Part shown: piece after piece, positions 22,380-33,067 of the stretch
Layout: each line of letters opens with the position of its first letter
How positions within the stretch are numbered: position 1 is the stretch's first letter
Source of the DNA: Kalmusia sp. IMI 367209
Lineage: Eukaryota > Ascomycota > Dothideomycetes > Pleosporales > Didymosphaeriaceae
DNA length: 64,000 nt
Reading direction: 5' to 3'
Assembly: GCA_027946365.1 (NCBI GenBank)
Contig: JAPEUQ010000001.1
Location: forward strand, 4,278,001-4,342,000
Made by a program: the position numbers and the translations under genes
Notes under the pieces: model-generated
Told to the model about the DNA's origin: nothing
The model's database searches: none
Seen by the model: the letters and a program-made list of their open reading frames with translations, nothing else

Positions 22380-24155
22380 TTAGAAATTGTACTTGATGGA
22401 CGTGTAAATAGACTTCGGTTCATACGGCTTAATCTTCTCCGCTAGCTCTTCTGCGCTTAGCTTCTCCCTCAACCAACCTCGTCGCCTCGCGTCCTCGTGA
22501 AGGACCTTGAACGTGAAAGGCGACGCCGCATCCGCAGCTCGGCTCAACAGGGCATTCCATTTCCTTTCCATTCCGCATGTCGCATGCTTTATCAGTTCGT
22601 TGCCGTGCGGCAGACGCAGGATCTTTTCCCGTGCACGATCCATCTCTTCGGTATCTGAGATTTCGTGGTGGAGGAGCGTGTACTCAAAATGAATCTTTGG
22701 CTCTGCGCGAGAAAGTGCAGAGACGGAAAAGAAATCCATGGCAAGAGTACGTTGCTGTTCGGGCATACCGTACACCTTGACACGGAGCATGTGATCAATG
22801 ACATCCAGACGTTCAAGTTCGGGAAGGGCCGTGTCTGCCTCTCGCACCAGCTTGGCGAAGCCAGCAGTAGTGTCTTCGTAGGGCGTTGCACCCCACATGT
22901 CAAACGTGAGACTCCTCAACGAGAGTGGAAGCAGTTCGCAAAGATTTGGCAGTGCCGGGCTCCGAGCATCGTTGGTTTCACCCCCATATCCTGTAATGAC
23001 GCGGAATGGGATTTGGAGATGTCTCAAGGTTTTGAACTTCCGCAACCCACCCGTTCCAACGACTGGCTCACCATCGCCGAATTCTCTCGTCTTCCGCTCT
23101 TTCATCACGAGCTCCTCCAACATACTGCACTGCGACTCAAGCCCGGCGAAGATGTTGAGGTAAAAGGCCCGCTCTCCGACCGATGAATCCGAGTCAAGAG
23201 AGAATGACTTCAACGCTTTGCATGACTTAATCAGCCGTTTGACGATGGACGAAGGCATCTGCGAGTGTCGCAACTCCAGCGTTTGCACATTCGACGTAAA
23301 GTCCGGGCAATCCCAACTCTCCAATGCTTTGTTTACCTCTTCCCCATTATAGCCTGCAGTAGCCCAGTCGCGCCACTCCAGGACAAAATGCTGCAGTGAA
23401 GGGAGCCTCATGACGGGAATCACTCGACCGATCGGCATGTGCTGGACGTCGATGGACAGGTACCACAAATACTCGAACTTATGCACTTTGCCAAACGCCT
23501 CGCCACGGCCTGCACGCGCGATCGGCTCAATCGCGCAAAAATCCTCGTCTTCGGAATACTTGCGCCATTTGTCATCGTGGTACGAACCGTACGCTACCTC
23601 TTCGACATTAGGCGCCAGACATAATACCGCTGCCCGCTCAAAGTTTGTAAGGTTCGTATCTTCCACTCCATAGTCATCCTCCAAAGCTTGCTTGAAGCCT
23701 TCAATGTCGAAGCATTCTTCCCAGACTTCTGATAGACCGAGCCGGTCGTCGATATCGCGAAGCGACAAGTATTTGTGAAAAGGCACGGACCGATAGTGGC
23801 TCAATGACTCGTTCAAAAGCTGCTTGTCTAGAATCACTGTCTTGACCTTGTCCCATTGAACCTGATCGGAGCCATTCAACCGCACGTGGTAAAAGTCACC
23901 GTCCGTGTAGTGAGCCTGTATAAGCGGTGCGACTATAGCCGCGAAGGTACGGCAGACCGCTTTCACGTTTCGAAGCGATATGTAAAGCACGTAGTCATCG
24001 TCCTTTTCGGTTTCGTCTGAGGTAGCAGGATTCTTGGTGCTTGGGCGTGGCGCTAGATGGGAGAAGATTTCGAGCAGCAATTCGCTTGGGAGAGCATCGA
24101 GACAGGAAGGAATCGTGAGCGATGCGTTATTCGCCTTTAGCATATCTGAATCCAT
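22380..24155 (-). CDS. F-box protein with leucine-rich C-terminal region
   Basis: The 591-residue product is intronless. Residues 16-60 (SCLDALPSELLLEIFSHL, then an intervening acidic stretch and YISLRNVKAVCRTFAAIV) form an F-box, which binds Skp1 and brings targets to SCF ubiquitin ligases. The rest is irregularly leucine-rich (RLPSLQHFVLEWRDW, VQTLELRHSQMPSSIVK, TLRHLQIPFRVITGYGG, LPLSLRSLTFDMWG), typical of fungal F-box/LRR-like proteins. The C-terminus ends KPYEPKSIYTSIKYNF. The target protein is unknown. Such genes form large, fast-changing families in fungi. The 5' flank has an AT-rich TTAAATATACC motif about 40 bases upstream of the ATG. Confidence 0.85.
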   Translation of the reverse strand: MDSDMLKANNASLTIPSCLDALPSELLLEIFSHLAPRPSTKNPATSDETEKDDDYVLYISLRNVKAVCRTFAAIVAPLIQAHYTDGDFYHVRLNGSDQVQWDKVKTVILDKQLLNESLSHYRSVPFHKYLSLRDIDDRLGLSEVWEECFDIEGFKQALEDDYGVEDTNLTNFERAAVLCLAPNVEEVAYGSYHDDKWRKYSEDEDFCAIEPIARAGRGEAFGKVHKFEYLWYLSIDVQHMPIGRVIPVMRLPSLQHFVLEWRDWATAGYNGEEVNKALESWDCPDFTSNVQTLELRHSQMPSSIVKRLIKSCKALKSFSLDSDSSVGERAFYLNIFAGLESQCSMLEELVMKERKTREFGDGEPVVGTGGLRKFKTLRHLQIPFRVITGYGGETNDARSPALPNLCELLPLSLRSLTFDMWGATPYEDTTAGFAKLVREADTALPELERLDVIDHMLRVKVYGMPEQQRTLAMDFFSVSALSRAEPKIHFEYTLLHHEISDTEEMDRAREKILRLPHGNELIKHATCGMERKWNALLSRAADAASPFTFKVLHEDARRRGWLREKLSAEELAEKIKPYEPKSIYTSIKYNF

Positions 24156-24625
24156 GTTTCGATCGGATGTTGTCGTGAATTGCTAGTAGAAGGTGCGGTA
24201 TATTTAAGCGTATTCTCCGCTGGCCGGGCGTAGGCTAGGGTGGACAGACGTGGCGCAGCTGTGGGTCTTGTGGGGGCCGACGAGAACCCTCCCTATTTAG
24301 GTAGCTTTCGTAGCGCTCTGTAACTTCACATCGGCCGACCAACATGTTTGATCAACAGAAGACAAGATTCCAACATGGTTTACCTTGCTCCCACAGGATG
24401 GTTAGTCTTTCTATACAGTCGTCGGACACTGATTACATTACTAGAGTCAAAACCCAATATAAGCAGCTACACCAGAGTACGCATTCCATTCAATGACTGG
24501 ATGAAAGCTATATATCATAACCACGGAACCGTGCAAGCAAGTTAATCAATATCGATAGATACATCATGAAGCCATTTCAGCTAATCCTTCTTCTTTTCTT
24601 TCATATTTTTGTAACAGCTGAGGCA
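24156..24625. other. Intergenic, no gene seen
   Basis: F-box promoter on one side, GH28 terminator on the other. No supported gene. Confidence 0.5.
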
Positions 24626-26098
24626 TCAAGCTGGATTATAGCCTTTGCTCCATTCAGTACAATTAAGATCTAGCGCTCCTCTATCCAAGTTTCGGCACGT
24701 CACTAGATTGGAACCGTTGACTGATCTGATATCCACATTTTCGGCCAGAATTCCTGAACAAGTGTCTGGACTTGAGCATACCAGATGGCCAACGATGGGT
24801 GAGAACACGCGGTTTGTACGACCTCGAATGTTACGGAAAGTGACATCCGTAATGTTGAGCTTGCTCTGTACGTGAAAAAAGAAGTGATCAGCTTAAATAC
24901 AGATACATCGATACCTCGGGGGGTCGAAGAGAGCCTTAGAAGACCTACCGGGTGTTTGAAACACTCTTCCTCGTCGTCCTGTCCATAGCACTGCGTGATG
25001 GTCAACCCGTAATCGACATTGTCCAGGAACATCCCATCGTAAGTCACATTGCGGACCAGCCCTCTCCCACCGCCACCGGTTAAGCTCTCCGACTTCTTCG
25101 AGTATGCGTCTGGCCAGACTTTGATACGCGCGCCTTCAGATGAATTGAACATGCTGATATTGCGGACGAGGATGTTCTCTACATAATCTACGCGAGTAGG
25201 ATACTGCCCAAGGCTGCCAACAGAGATGCCGTGTGTACCGTTGCAGCGAAGGTTCTGTACAAGGACATTTGTGCTATTGGGCTTAAACGAGACGCAATCT
25301 ACCGTTGAATCAGCAATCTACCACGCACCTCTCGTACAATTTGAATTATGTACAATACGTACCGTCCCCGTTGGTTATTGTCGAATTCTCAATCACAATC
25401 TGGTCGCTTCTGTAAATATCCCAGCCATCCGTGTTCTTTTCAAAGTTGCCGTTGTTGCTAGTTGAGAACAAGTCCACAGTGGAATATACGACGTTTTCAG
25501 AATCCATGACAACGTTATGCCAAAAGGGAGAATTCCGGTATTTGATTTGCGACACGCTACCACCTTTTAGTCCAACAACTGCAAACAGCACCGGTCGTTT
25601 CAATTTCTTATTGTTTGGGTATTCGTTCCACCACGCTTGCCCGTTTCCCTGTATTTCTCCTGCACCATAGACATGCACATCATTCCCACCCAGGACGAAA
25701 AACGATGTCGCGTTCTGATACTCCAAGTCGAACGAATGCGTTTCCCAGTGTGTAATATTGTCTGTGAAAGAAAGACGTCCTTGGACGTCAAGATCAATCG
25801 CATTTAGGCCGGTCAGATCAAGTGGCGAAGCAATTGTATAAGTAAGCTTTTCAGCGAAGACAACATGACCGCCATTGTTGCAGTCCTGAATAGCCTGTAG
25901 AATGTTGGAAGCATCATCGGTTGATGGATCACCATGAGATAAGGCTATGCAAGTCCTGTTTCGTGGTGGCGACGCGAGAGCGTGGAATGGGCGAGGGCTA
26001 CGTAGTGTTGATAGGAAATTTTCATCCACTGATGCACCTCGAACGGACGATGCTAGCAGCAATAACGCTGTGAAGAGATACCTTGTTAAGCTAACCAT
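24626..26098 (-). CDS. GH28 exo-polygalacturonase, secreted
   Basis: Three exons: 26098-25363, 25298-24949, 24865-24626, with introns of 64 and 83 nt, giving 441 residues. It should cleave galacturonic acid from pectin chain ends outside the cell. The signal peptide is [21 protein letters not shown]. The GH28 active-site motifs are all present: NTDGWD (D224), NGDDCVSFK (D245/D246, built across the first intron), [13 protein letters not shown] (H268) and ARIKVW (R303/K305). The GSLGQY form and the IYRSD context match exo-acting members rather than endo-polygalacturonases. Many NxS/T sites suggest N-glycosylation. The start is the ATG at 26098; the open frame runs a little further upstream only through a GTG codon. 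Confidence 0.93.
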
Positions 26099-26155
26099 GC
26101 TGAAGGAAGAGCAGCGCACTCGTGGATTTCCTCGTGTTCGAACAAGTCTCTCATC

Positions 26156-26161
26156 TTTATA
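26156..26161 (-). promoter_or_regulatory. TATA box of the GH28 gene
   Basis: TATAAA on the minus strand, about 58 bases upstream of the start codon at 26098. Confidence 0.45.
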
Positions 26162-26878
26162 CTATCCACCATTTCAAGGAATTCAGCCGGTTGAATCCAA
26201 GCCTGTTTCTCGGTCGAGTAAAATCCGCCAGCTCCATGCTTTTGAGTGGTGGCTTTGGTGGAATGTCTCTCATGTCTCCACAAATCTCCACGACTTCGGC
26301 CTTGGGTTGGGGAAATGCACGTAGCGGGGTAAAGTCTAGCGGGATGTCGCGGCTGGGCGTAACTGCTACGATGTAGGGTATTGGTACTTGGAGCACTTGG
26401 CAGTTTGCTAAATCTATGATTTGAAGCCTATGCGGGACATGGTGGGCATGACTCGAGAAGGGACCAATTGTGACCAATGATGAAGGTTGTATGACAGTGT
26501 TATCTGACGTTATTCTTCCACCAATCAGCAAAGATCAGTCATACGTGAGCAGTACTTTGCACAGATTGGTGAGGAAGTATTCAAACGAGGTGTCTTACTT
26601 GATCCATTCTAGCGATACATGATTACCATACAGATGCTAAGGGACGTCTCGCTCATCTCATACAAAAGCCTCGATTGAGCACATTAATAAGAGCTTACGC
26701 AAAGGTTTATTCGTCGAGGTTTTTACATCGAGGCTGCCTGAGTGTTTTAGATTTTTTTCTCCTTGTGTTAGGTGAATCGAAAGCCCTTTTCTCATGCTTC
26801 TATCCCTCGTGCTGGGATCTTTAGTGTGCAAGAGGACCCTTTCATTGGAGATTTGGGATAGCTGAGGCTCGGAGATAG
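26162..26878. other. Intergenic, GH28 upstream region
   Basis: No gene is recognised. A minus-strand frame at 26157-26531 lacks domain features. Confidence 0.4.
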
Positions 26879-27301
26879 ATCGGCCATTGCTGCATTCAGC
26901 TATGGATCAAGGGTACCGAGTTCACTATAACCATTGTCGTGGATAACTGGCTTAGAGAGCGCTTCAAGGACGCAGCAGCCGCTAGACTCCGACACTCCCC
27001 AAAAAACTATCATAGATATCATAGCCTAGTAGTAGGCACGATCAAGGAGTATAGAAGCTTGCCTGGCGACTACTATGAGGTCGATCCCAGTGCGCTGAGG
27101 AGTGAAATCCATGTCCTGACGAACAACGCGCGAGAATATGTCATTATTGACTCGCCTGAGTTTGATGAAGTGCTTTTGGTGGTTATTGGGGCTACCGAGG
27201 TGGGCACCGTGCAGTTAGTTTTGCTCAATTGCCTCAGACCTTTCTTTTACCAACAAAACGTAGAATTAACGATATATTCAAGCAGCCAGGATCTAAAATA
27301 G
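26879..27301 (+). other. Open frame, possible gene fragment of unknown family
   Basis: The frame is open from just after a TAG at 26876 to the stop at 27301, about 140 codons, but it holds no ATG near its start; the first usable start is a GTG at 26939. The product is soluble-looking, with a mixed pattern (GTEFTITIVVDNWLRERFKD, PGDYYEVDPSALRSEI, NAREYVIIDSPEFDEVLLVV) that reads more like real protein than chance translation. No family is recognised. It may be the surviving exon of a decayed gene. Confidence 0.3.
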
Positions 27302-28747
27302 ATAAGGGAGAGGGATTAGGACTCTTTAAAATTCGGTACAATACAACCTAGCAGCAGCGGGTCTGAGAGCAATGGAAAGGCTACACTGTCATATGCTCAG
27401 GTCCTTAAGGAAAATTGATCATGATAGCGTGTTAAAATATCCATCAGGAAGCATGAAAGCGCAGCTTGAGTGAACAGCATAAAGAAGCAGCACTGAGAAG
27501 CGGAAAGTAGTTCGCTCCAGAGGAAAAATATTGTCTGGTGCCTGTTGCTGCAACTATACGAGTCAATCAATAGTTCTTCCATATCATACAGCCCTCTAAT
27601 ATCTATTTCTATCCACTTAAGTCATATTTAGCCTCACAGACTTCATATTGCAGAATTTATGCATCCTTTTTATGTTCAATATCAGCTCATAAAGAATAGA
27701 CAAACGGCCATCGAACTCCGCGGATGTGCTCTAACGACCCATCAGTGTCTTTCAAGAACGCTCTGGATCCTGAACCCATAGCATAGGCACTCTCACTTGC
27801 CGCTACTACTCTTCTTCATAATACATATACGCGCACACGTATCCGCAATGCTCATAGAGCTAATGACCTAGCGCACCCTCGTCCTGTCTGAATTGCAATG
27901 CTACGAGTAAGATGCAGCATCACTCATCGTACCACTCGCACCAGGATTGGGAACGGGACCATGGAAATGAGGGAAGGGGAAGGAGGCATCATTTTTGGGA
28001 CGATGAGTGGGCGAAGGCAATCACTAGAGGGCAAATTTAGCATTTCAGTAGAGGTATCTTGAATTTAGGGAATATGGCCAAAAAGGCAATTGTAGACCGA
28101 AAGCACATGTCCTGCCTTCGGCTGACCACAATATGGGATAACCCCTTTCTCTATTGGCTTGGTAAATAGCACAACTTCATGTTCAGCAAAACCTCCACTT
28201 GGATATTATCCTCTACGGCTACTTGACAAGGTTGAACTGGTGGAAGAGATCGCAGGAAGGAGTTGCCAAAGCCAAGTTTCAAGCGATCCCCTAAGCCCTA
28301 ACCATGGGGAGGGAAGAGAAGACGGCGAGGCGGGAGAGTTTGAACAAGAGATAGGGTGAGATATTATTGGAAATGTAACAGAGATCCGACTATGGAAATG
28401 CTGCTCGCGGTGGAGTTACGAAAGGTGCAGTCGGCTGTGCAACTGGCGTGCTCCAATATGAGATTGGATGTTACACGAATGGGGTTCCTTACATTGCCTA
28501 TTGAATAAAATCCCCGCGTCCTGTCCGTAGGGCTCAGACGAAATTTGCTGCACATAATCTGAACCTTTTGAAGTTCGCAACAAAGTGCGCTCGTTGCCTC
28601 GCCATGGGTTACCGTAAATTTGCGTCAAGCAAAATCTAGTAGAAGTTGTTGCCTCCAGCGAGCGAGAGAGCGGCAAAATCCTCACGAATAACTTGAAACT
28701 CTAACCATGAAACTGTTCGCTCTAATCGATCATTAAAGCGGTCCAAT
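27302..28747. other. Intergenic, no gene seen
   Basis: AT-richer stretch with short frames on both strands. A minus-strand frame at 28416-28685 has no recognisable feature. Confidence 0.4.
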
Positions 28748-29150
28748 TCACTTTGCGCTACTATCGACAATGTCTAGCGTGCTCGGATTATGCGCAACAG
28801 GTTTGCCCTTTTGATCCGTGAACAGTACCTGAACTTGTCAGTGATTGCTCCTTGATCATCGCTGTTCCATTACGCTATACCTTGGGCGGGTTCTTCACAT
28901 TCTCCTCTTTTGCTTCTTGCTCTGAGGTGAAAATCCTCTCGACCTAAGCGATGATCGTTACCAATATTTTCCTTGTAGCTGCATGAAATTTCCCGTAAAC
29001 ATTGTGTTATGATGCAAGAACTAAGACTAAGTAGACAGTACTTACATCACCCTCATGTCGCCCACCCCGAATCTTCGTGTACACATGGTCACCCTTCTCA
29101 ATTGGCTCGCCTTGCTTCGAGAGGACTTGTTCTTCATTCTTGGCTGGCAT
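28748..29150 (-). CDS. Small Hva1/Tudor-type protein (82 aa)
   Basis: A three-exon gene, found by splice-site reading because each exon is short: 29150-29046 (35 codons), 28943-28881 (21 codons) and 28828-28748 (27 codons with stop). The introns are 102 and 52 nt with GTAAGT and GTATAG donors, and all junctions are phase 0. The product reads EPIEKGDHVYTKIRGGRHEG, then VERIFTSEQEAKEENVKNPP, then KVLFTDQKGKPVAHNP and STLDIVD. This matches the hypervirulence-associated (Hva1) Tudor domain, also called DUF2945, a small beta-barrel domain common in bacteria and fungi. Its molecular role is not settled. Reading quality across all three exons makes a functional gene likely. Confidence 0.8.
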
Positions 29151-29782
29151 CTTGGGCTAGTAAATCTTGGTGTATCTTACTCTCCGGACTTGCAGGAAAA
29201 GTGGTTATGTGGCTATCGTGTGTTGTGTGAAGCCAAAAGGTCCCCGCGGGTGCTCTTCAACGTGATAGGCCCTCCGTTTCGACAAACGTCATACTCTCGT
29301 CAAACCTTTGCCATGCTGCTGAAAATAGTGATCGCGACGCTCTGTTAAGCCTACCCACACCACACAATCCAATCGAGCTGTGTAAGCCCGTAGAGTAATT
29401 ATCAACGGTTACATGTCTCTCATTTGTTCCTGCGTAGCCTGTCCGTGCAAGACCTAGGCCTGATATGCTTCTTGTTTCCTCTATAGCTTGTTTCCGATGC
29501 TAAAGGGCACAGGCCATCCAGTACTATTTTGAAACGGCAGGAAAATGTGAGAGAGCGGCTGCTACTTGCGGTACAGTAGTTCTGGAGAGGACGAAGAGCG
29601 CTGCATTCGGATGTGTGGTGTTGCCGATGAGATGGGCTTGCTCGCCCGCTCGCTCGCCCGCTCTCCGCTCTTCAATTAATAGAGTAATCAAGTTAATGAA
29701 TATATCAATTAAATGTAAAAGAATCAAGTAAGCTAAAAAAAAAAAAAGGGAGATTATGGTATTAACGTCCGCATACATCATA
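29151..29782. other. Intergenic, no gene seen
   Basis: Includes a (CGCTCGCC)n-like simple tract near 29640-29662 and a poly-A run near 29735. No supported gene. Confidence 0.4.
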
Positions 29783-29882
29783 AGCCGTGCCGTGCTTGGC
29801 ATGAACATAGAGTTCCAATTTGCTGGAAATTCTCAGACTCGCGGCATCGGCATGATTTTAATAGCCGTGCCGTGCTTGGCAT
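29783..29882 (+). repeat. 20-bp direct repeat pair, 80-bp spacing
   Basis: AGCCGTGCCGTGCTTGGCAT occurs at 29783-29802 and again, without mismatch, at 29863-29882. Each is preceded by TA or TAT sequence. It is too short to name; it could be two footprints or ends of a small element. Confidence 0.6.
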
Positions 29883-30087
29883 CACAATAAGTTTTCAATC
29901 TGGGACACAACCTACCCTGCATACCTGAGACTAGGATATGGCTATAATAGAAGCCAAGGGTCTAATCGGTGTCAATATGGGTTTAAAGAGGTCAATCACC
30001 GAACCATTTTCCACGATATTCCAACATTTATAAGCTTCATCTCCTACACCGCTCAGTCACACAATTAACCTTTTATTCATCGTTTCT

Positions 30088-30440
30088 TTATTCATCATCG
30101 TTGGTGTGTATCCATGGGTCACACGCTGCATACAGCGCTTGGAGTAGTGCGGGTCCTACAATGATCATATGGTTTAGAATACCCGAACCTTCAAGAAATA
30201 TGAACTAGCTCTAAGCGATGGAGTCCGCACAGCTGACTTATTTACCCATAAGGAAAGGCCCCTCCCCGTTTTCCTTCACTATGTTGCCGAATTCTGGGAT
30301 GTAGGGCCTCGAATTCTTTACTGTCTCCAAACGGCGGCCCTCCGTCGCGTAGCTATTGGCATCCATACCTGACATCTTCTTGCGATATTCATTAAAGTAG
30401 TCTCTGGAAGCAGGGATTAAAATTTCCCACAAGCACACTA
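30088..30440 (-). pseudogene. Glutathione S-transferase C-terminal-domain remnant
   Basis: On minus, the frame reads RDYFNEYRKKMSG, then NIVKENGEGPFLMGK to a stop at 30238. This matches the start of the C-terminal helical domain of fungal glutathione-transferase-like proteins (…NGEGPFLMGD followed by SYAD in intact members). A second piece at about 30155-30088, after a possible TTGTAG acceptor, reads ALLQALYAACDPWIHTNDDE and then stops, which resembles the very C-terminus of the same family. About 50 residues that should lie between the two are missing, and no thioredoxin-like N-terminal domain is found upstream. It is probably a truncated pseudogene. Confidence 0.5.
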
Positions 30441-30445
30441 GCAAA

Positions 30446-31257
30446 GTAAAGGGTATTTTTGACGGTGAAAAAACCTGCGAACACAAGGTTGAAGTGTGAG
30501 GTGTAAAGTATTTTTAGAAGTAGTGAATGCGCTTGGAACAAGTTTTGCAGTTTTTCCTGATCTTCGTTGATTCTATCACGTATTCACCCAAAAAAAAGGC
30601 GAATTGTGGGCATTATTTACAGTAAAGATGCCCTTGTCAAGTGTTTCGAGCTGCATGTTTTCGCCTTGAGCATAGGCGTGATGTCTAGATATTCAAAACA
30701 TTAATTACGTTCAGTGCTTTTTGTAACTCAGTCCAAAACGAGCTTTGCAACGAAGGCAGGTAAGCCACCGAACAAATACTTTAGGCGTATCAGAACCATT
30801 ACAAAGAAGGGCATATACAATTTCCTAGGTATTCGGTTGATTGGGCCGCCATGGTGTTTGAGAACGAATGGCGCAAATGATCGCCTGATCGGCACTTGAC
30901 TTTCGGGTTAGCCATTTTCTTGGTTCAATTCAGTCTTGAGAGTCTTGATATTTTTCGAAAGGATAGGTCAAGGTCTATGCATCGGGTACTAACATAATTC
31001 ATATTACATCGTCCACTCAATTATGGCGTACTGACGGTATAGTGTATTCCCTCCGTGCCGCTATTTCCTTTTAGCTGATAAATCAATTTTATTTGTAATC
31101 GCACACCATCACATCGAATCCACTATGGCCCTTATAGTTGTGCAAAATGTTATAAGTTGGAGGTGTATGTCGTCGATACAGGCCTCTCATTTACAGCTGT
31201 TTCAATTCCCTATACATCAATTATCGTTCAACCAGAGAAGGCTTCTACGACAACAAA
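30446..31257. other. Intergenic, no gene seen
   Basis: Promoter of the DJ-1/PfpI gene lies here. Frames at 30714-30899 and 31125-31361 have no supporting features. Confidence 0.4.
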
Positions 31258-31971
31258 ATGATACAAGACGTTCATTTCGGATCATTGATGTACGAGTACC
31301 AGGTCATGGACGTAGCTGGCCCTTTCGATCTCATCAACATGTCAAGCAGGAGCTCCGCTGAGTATATCTACAGCCACGGTGGGCTTGCGAAAGAGACAAT
31401 CGACAAGGCTCCAAATTTCATTTTTCACCATATCGGTGAAAGCCTTGAGCCCCTGAAGCTGCTGACGAGCAACTTTCACCTTCAGCCAACGGATACTATC
31501 GACAACCCCCCAGAACTTGACTATCTCTTAATCGGAGGACCGGTTCCAGAGACCTTCAGATTTCCGCCAAAGTATGTTGACTTCATCAAGCGCCATCATG
31601 CTGCAGGAAAGACCATTTTTACCACCTGCACAGGTGCCTCAGCTCTTGCCTCAACTGGCATTCTCGACGGCAAGAATGCCACCGTCAATAACGTTGAATA
31701 CAAGTGGATCAAAAACCAATATCCCAAAGTCAAGTGGTCAAAAGACAGGAAATGGGTTACCGATGGGACCATCTGGACCAGTGGTGGAGCAATCGCTGGA
31801 ATGGACATGTTTGCATATTGGCTTGAGAAGACTTATGGGAAAGACCTCATGATCGCAGCTGCCATGAACATGGACTACGAACCACGCGACATCCACGGCA
31901 TTACTGGCGTCATCCCGCTCCGTTATGATAATTCAGGAAAGCAAATCTCAACGACTGTCTTCCCTAACTAA
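31258..31971 (+). CDS. DJ-1/PfpI family protein
   Basis: The 237-residue single-exon product has the flavodoxin-like fold of the DJ-1/PfpI (ThiJ) family, close to fungal isonitrile-hydratase-like and glutamine amidotransferase-like members. The family nucleophile is C124 in FTTCTGASALASTGILDGK. The N-terminal strand and turn VHFGSLMYEYQVMDVAGPFDLIN is typical of the GFQALDVxGPxD pattern, and LDYLLIGGP precedes the active site. The reaction is unknown; relatives include hydratases, glyoxalases and stress proteins. The ATG at 31258 has an ACAACAAA context, good for fungi. No signal peptide is seen, so it is probably cytosolic. Confidence 0.88.
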   Translation: MIQDVHFGSLMYEYQVMDVAGPFDLINMSSRSSAEYIYSHGGLAKETIDKAPNFIFHHIGESLEPLKLLTSNFHLQPTDTIDNPPELDYLLIGGPVPETFRFPPKYVDFIKRHHAAGKTIFTTCTGASALASTGILDGKNATVNNVEYKWIKNQYPKVKWSKDRKWVTDGTIWTSGGAIAGMDMFAYWLEKTYGKDLMIAAAMNMDYEPRDIHGITGVIPLRYDNSGKQISTTVFPN

Positions 31972-33067
31972 AAGTCAGTATAACGGACACATTTTTCAGT
32001 TTTGCTTAGTCACCTAATTGGTGCCATCATCTGATCAAGGACGCTGTCGAGAGCGACCGGACGAGAAGAAGTTGGTATAGATAGCAAGCTCTATTCAAGA
32101 ATATAAGCAATCTAGATAAGGTTATCATACTTCGTCCTGATCTATGCTTAATTACCGAACTCAAGAAAGAATTGCCGGAGGACATAAGACGTGTCAGAAC
32201 CTGCTGCAAGGCTCATGTCGTTTGGACAAGGACATTTAGATCCATTTCTGTCAAATGACTTGATCTCAATTCTTGTTGATATTCTGGTGATGGGCCTTTA
32301 ACTAGCGCAGACCAACCGAGTTTGCCTTCTTCTATTAGGATTGCAATAGTTTCAGTGGTGAAGCCTTTAGTCATCTAGCCTGTGTAGTGGATAGTCTCGT
32401 CATCTCATGAAATCTGCGCGCCGACATCTCTAAAATCGAAGTTACTGTTACAGATGACTTTCCTAAGTCCAACACGTCGGTTGGAGCACTATGGACCTCT
32501 GGCCGAGCTGGTCTTGATATTTGGTTTAAGCTATGCAAGTATAGCCTCGTAGTTCTACTGGCCATGTGAGAGGAAGTGCTTCCAAACGGTTGAAAAGCAG
32601 GCTATCGCACGTAATGCTTCGTTTGTAGCTCGGTCAGCGTTAGAGAAAGTCTGACGGAGGCAGGAGGATAAGCTGAGTCAACTTTATATCATACAAAAAA
32701 AGCACTTTAAACATATTTTGAGTAACAAGAGAGTTTAGGGCAGAATAGATAATTTAATGAGACATAATTGGTAGGGTAATCAAAGCTGTTTTAGTCTTAC
32801 ATCAGGAAAATGAAGATTACCAAGGTATAGAAGAGCCTACTTTTCAAATTATATTACAGTGTTGTCTATTATCAATTATATATTCTTCGTCTAGATCTAA
32901 GCCTTATTCAATATTTTGACACCTAAAGTGGATAGTAAACACAGATACAAGGTGAATAATAGGTATATAACTCTATTGGTATAAGTGCTACACTGCTGAT
33001 CACATATATCCTGATCCTTAATACTCCAGTACGTCTTGTGTGCACAAAGATATCGCGTTGTGAATGA
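31972..33067. other. Intergenic, partly AT-rich
   Basis: No gene is recognised. The part from about 32680 to 32950 is clearly more AT-rich, with short A runs. Confidence 0.4.

Noticed and set aside
21738..22396. Three overlapping plus frames up to 178 codons
   Set aside because: GC-rich sequence with simple repeats gives long chance frames; no domains and low-complexity Pro/His runs.
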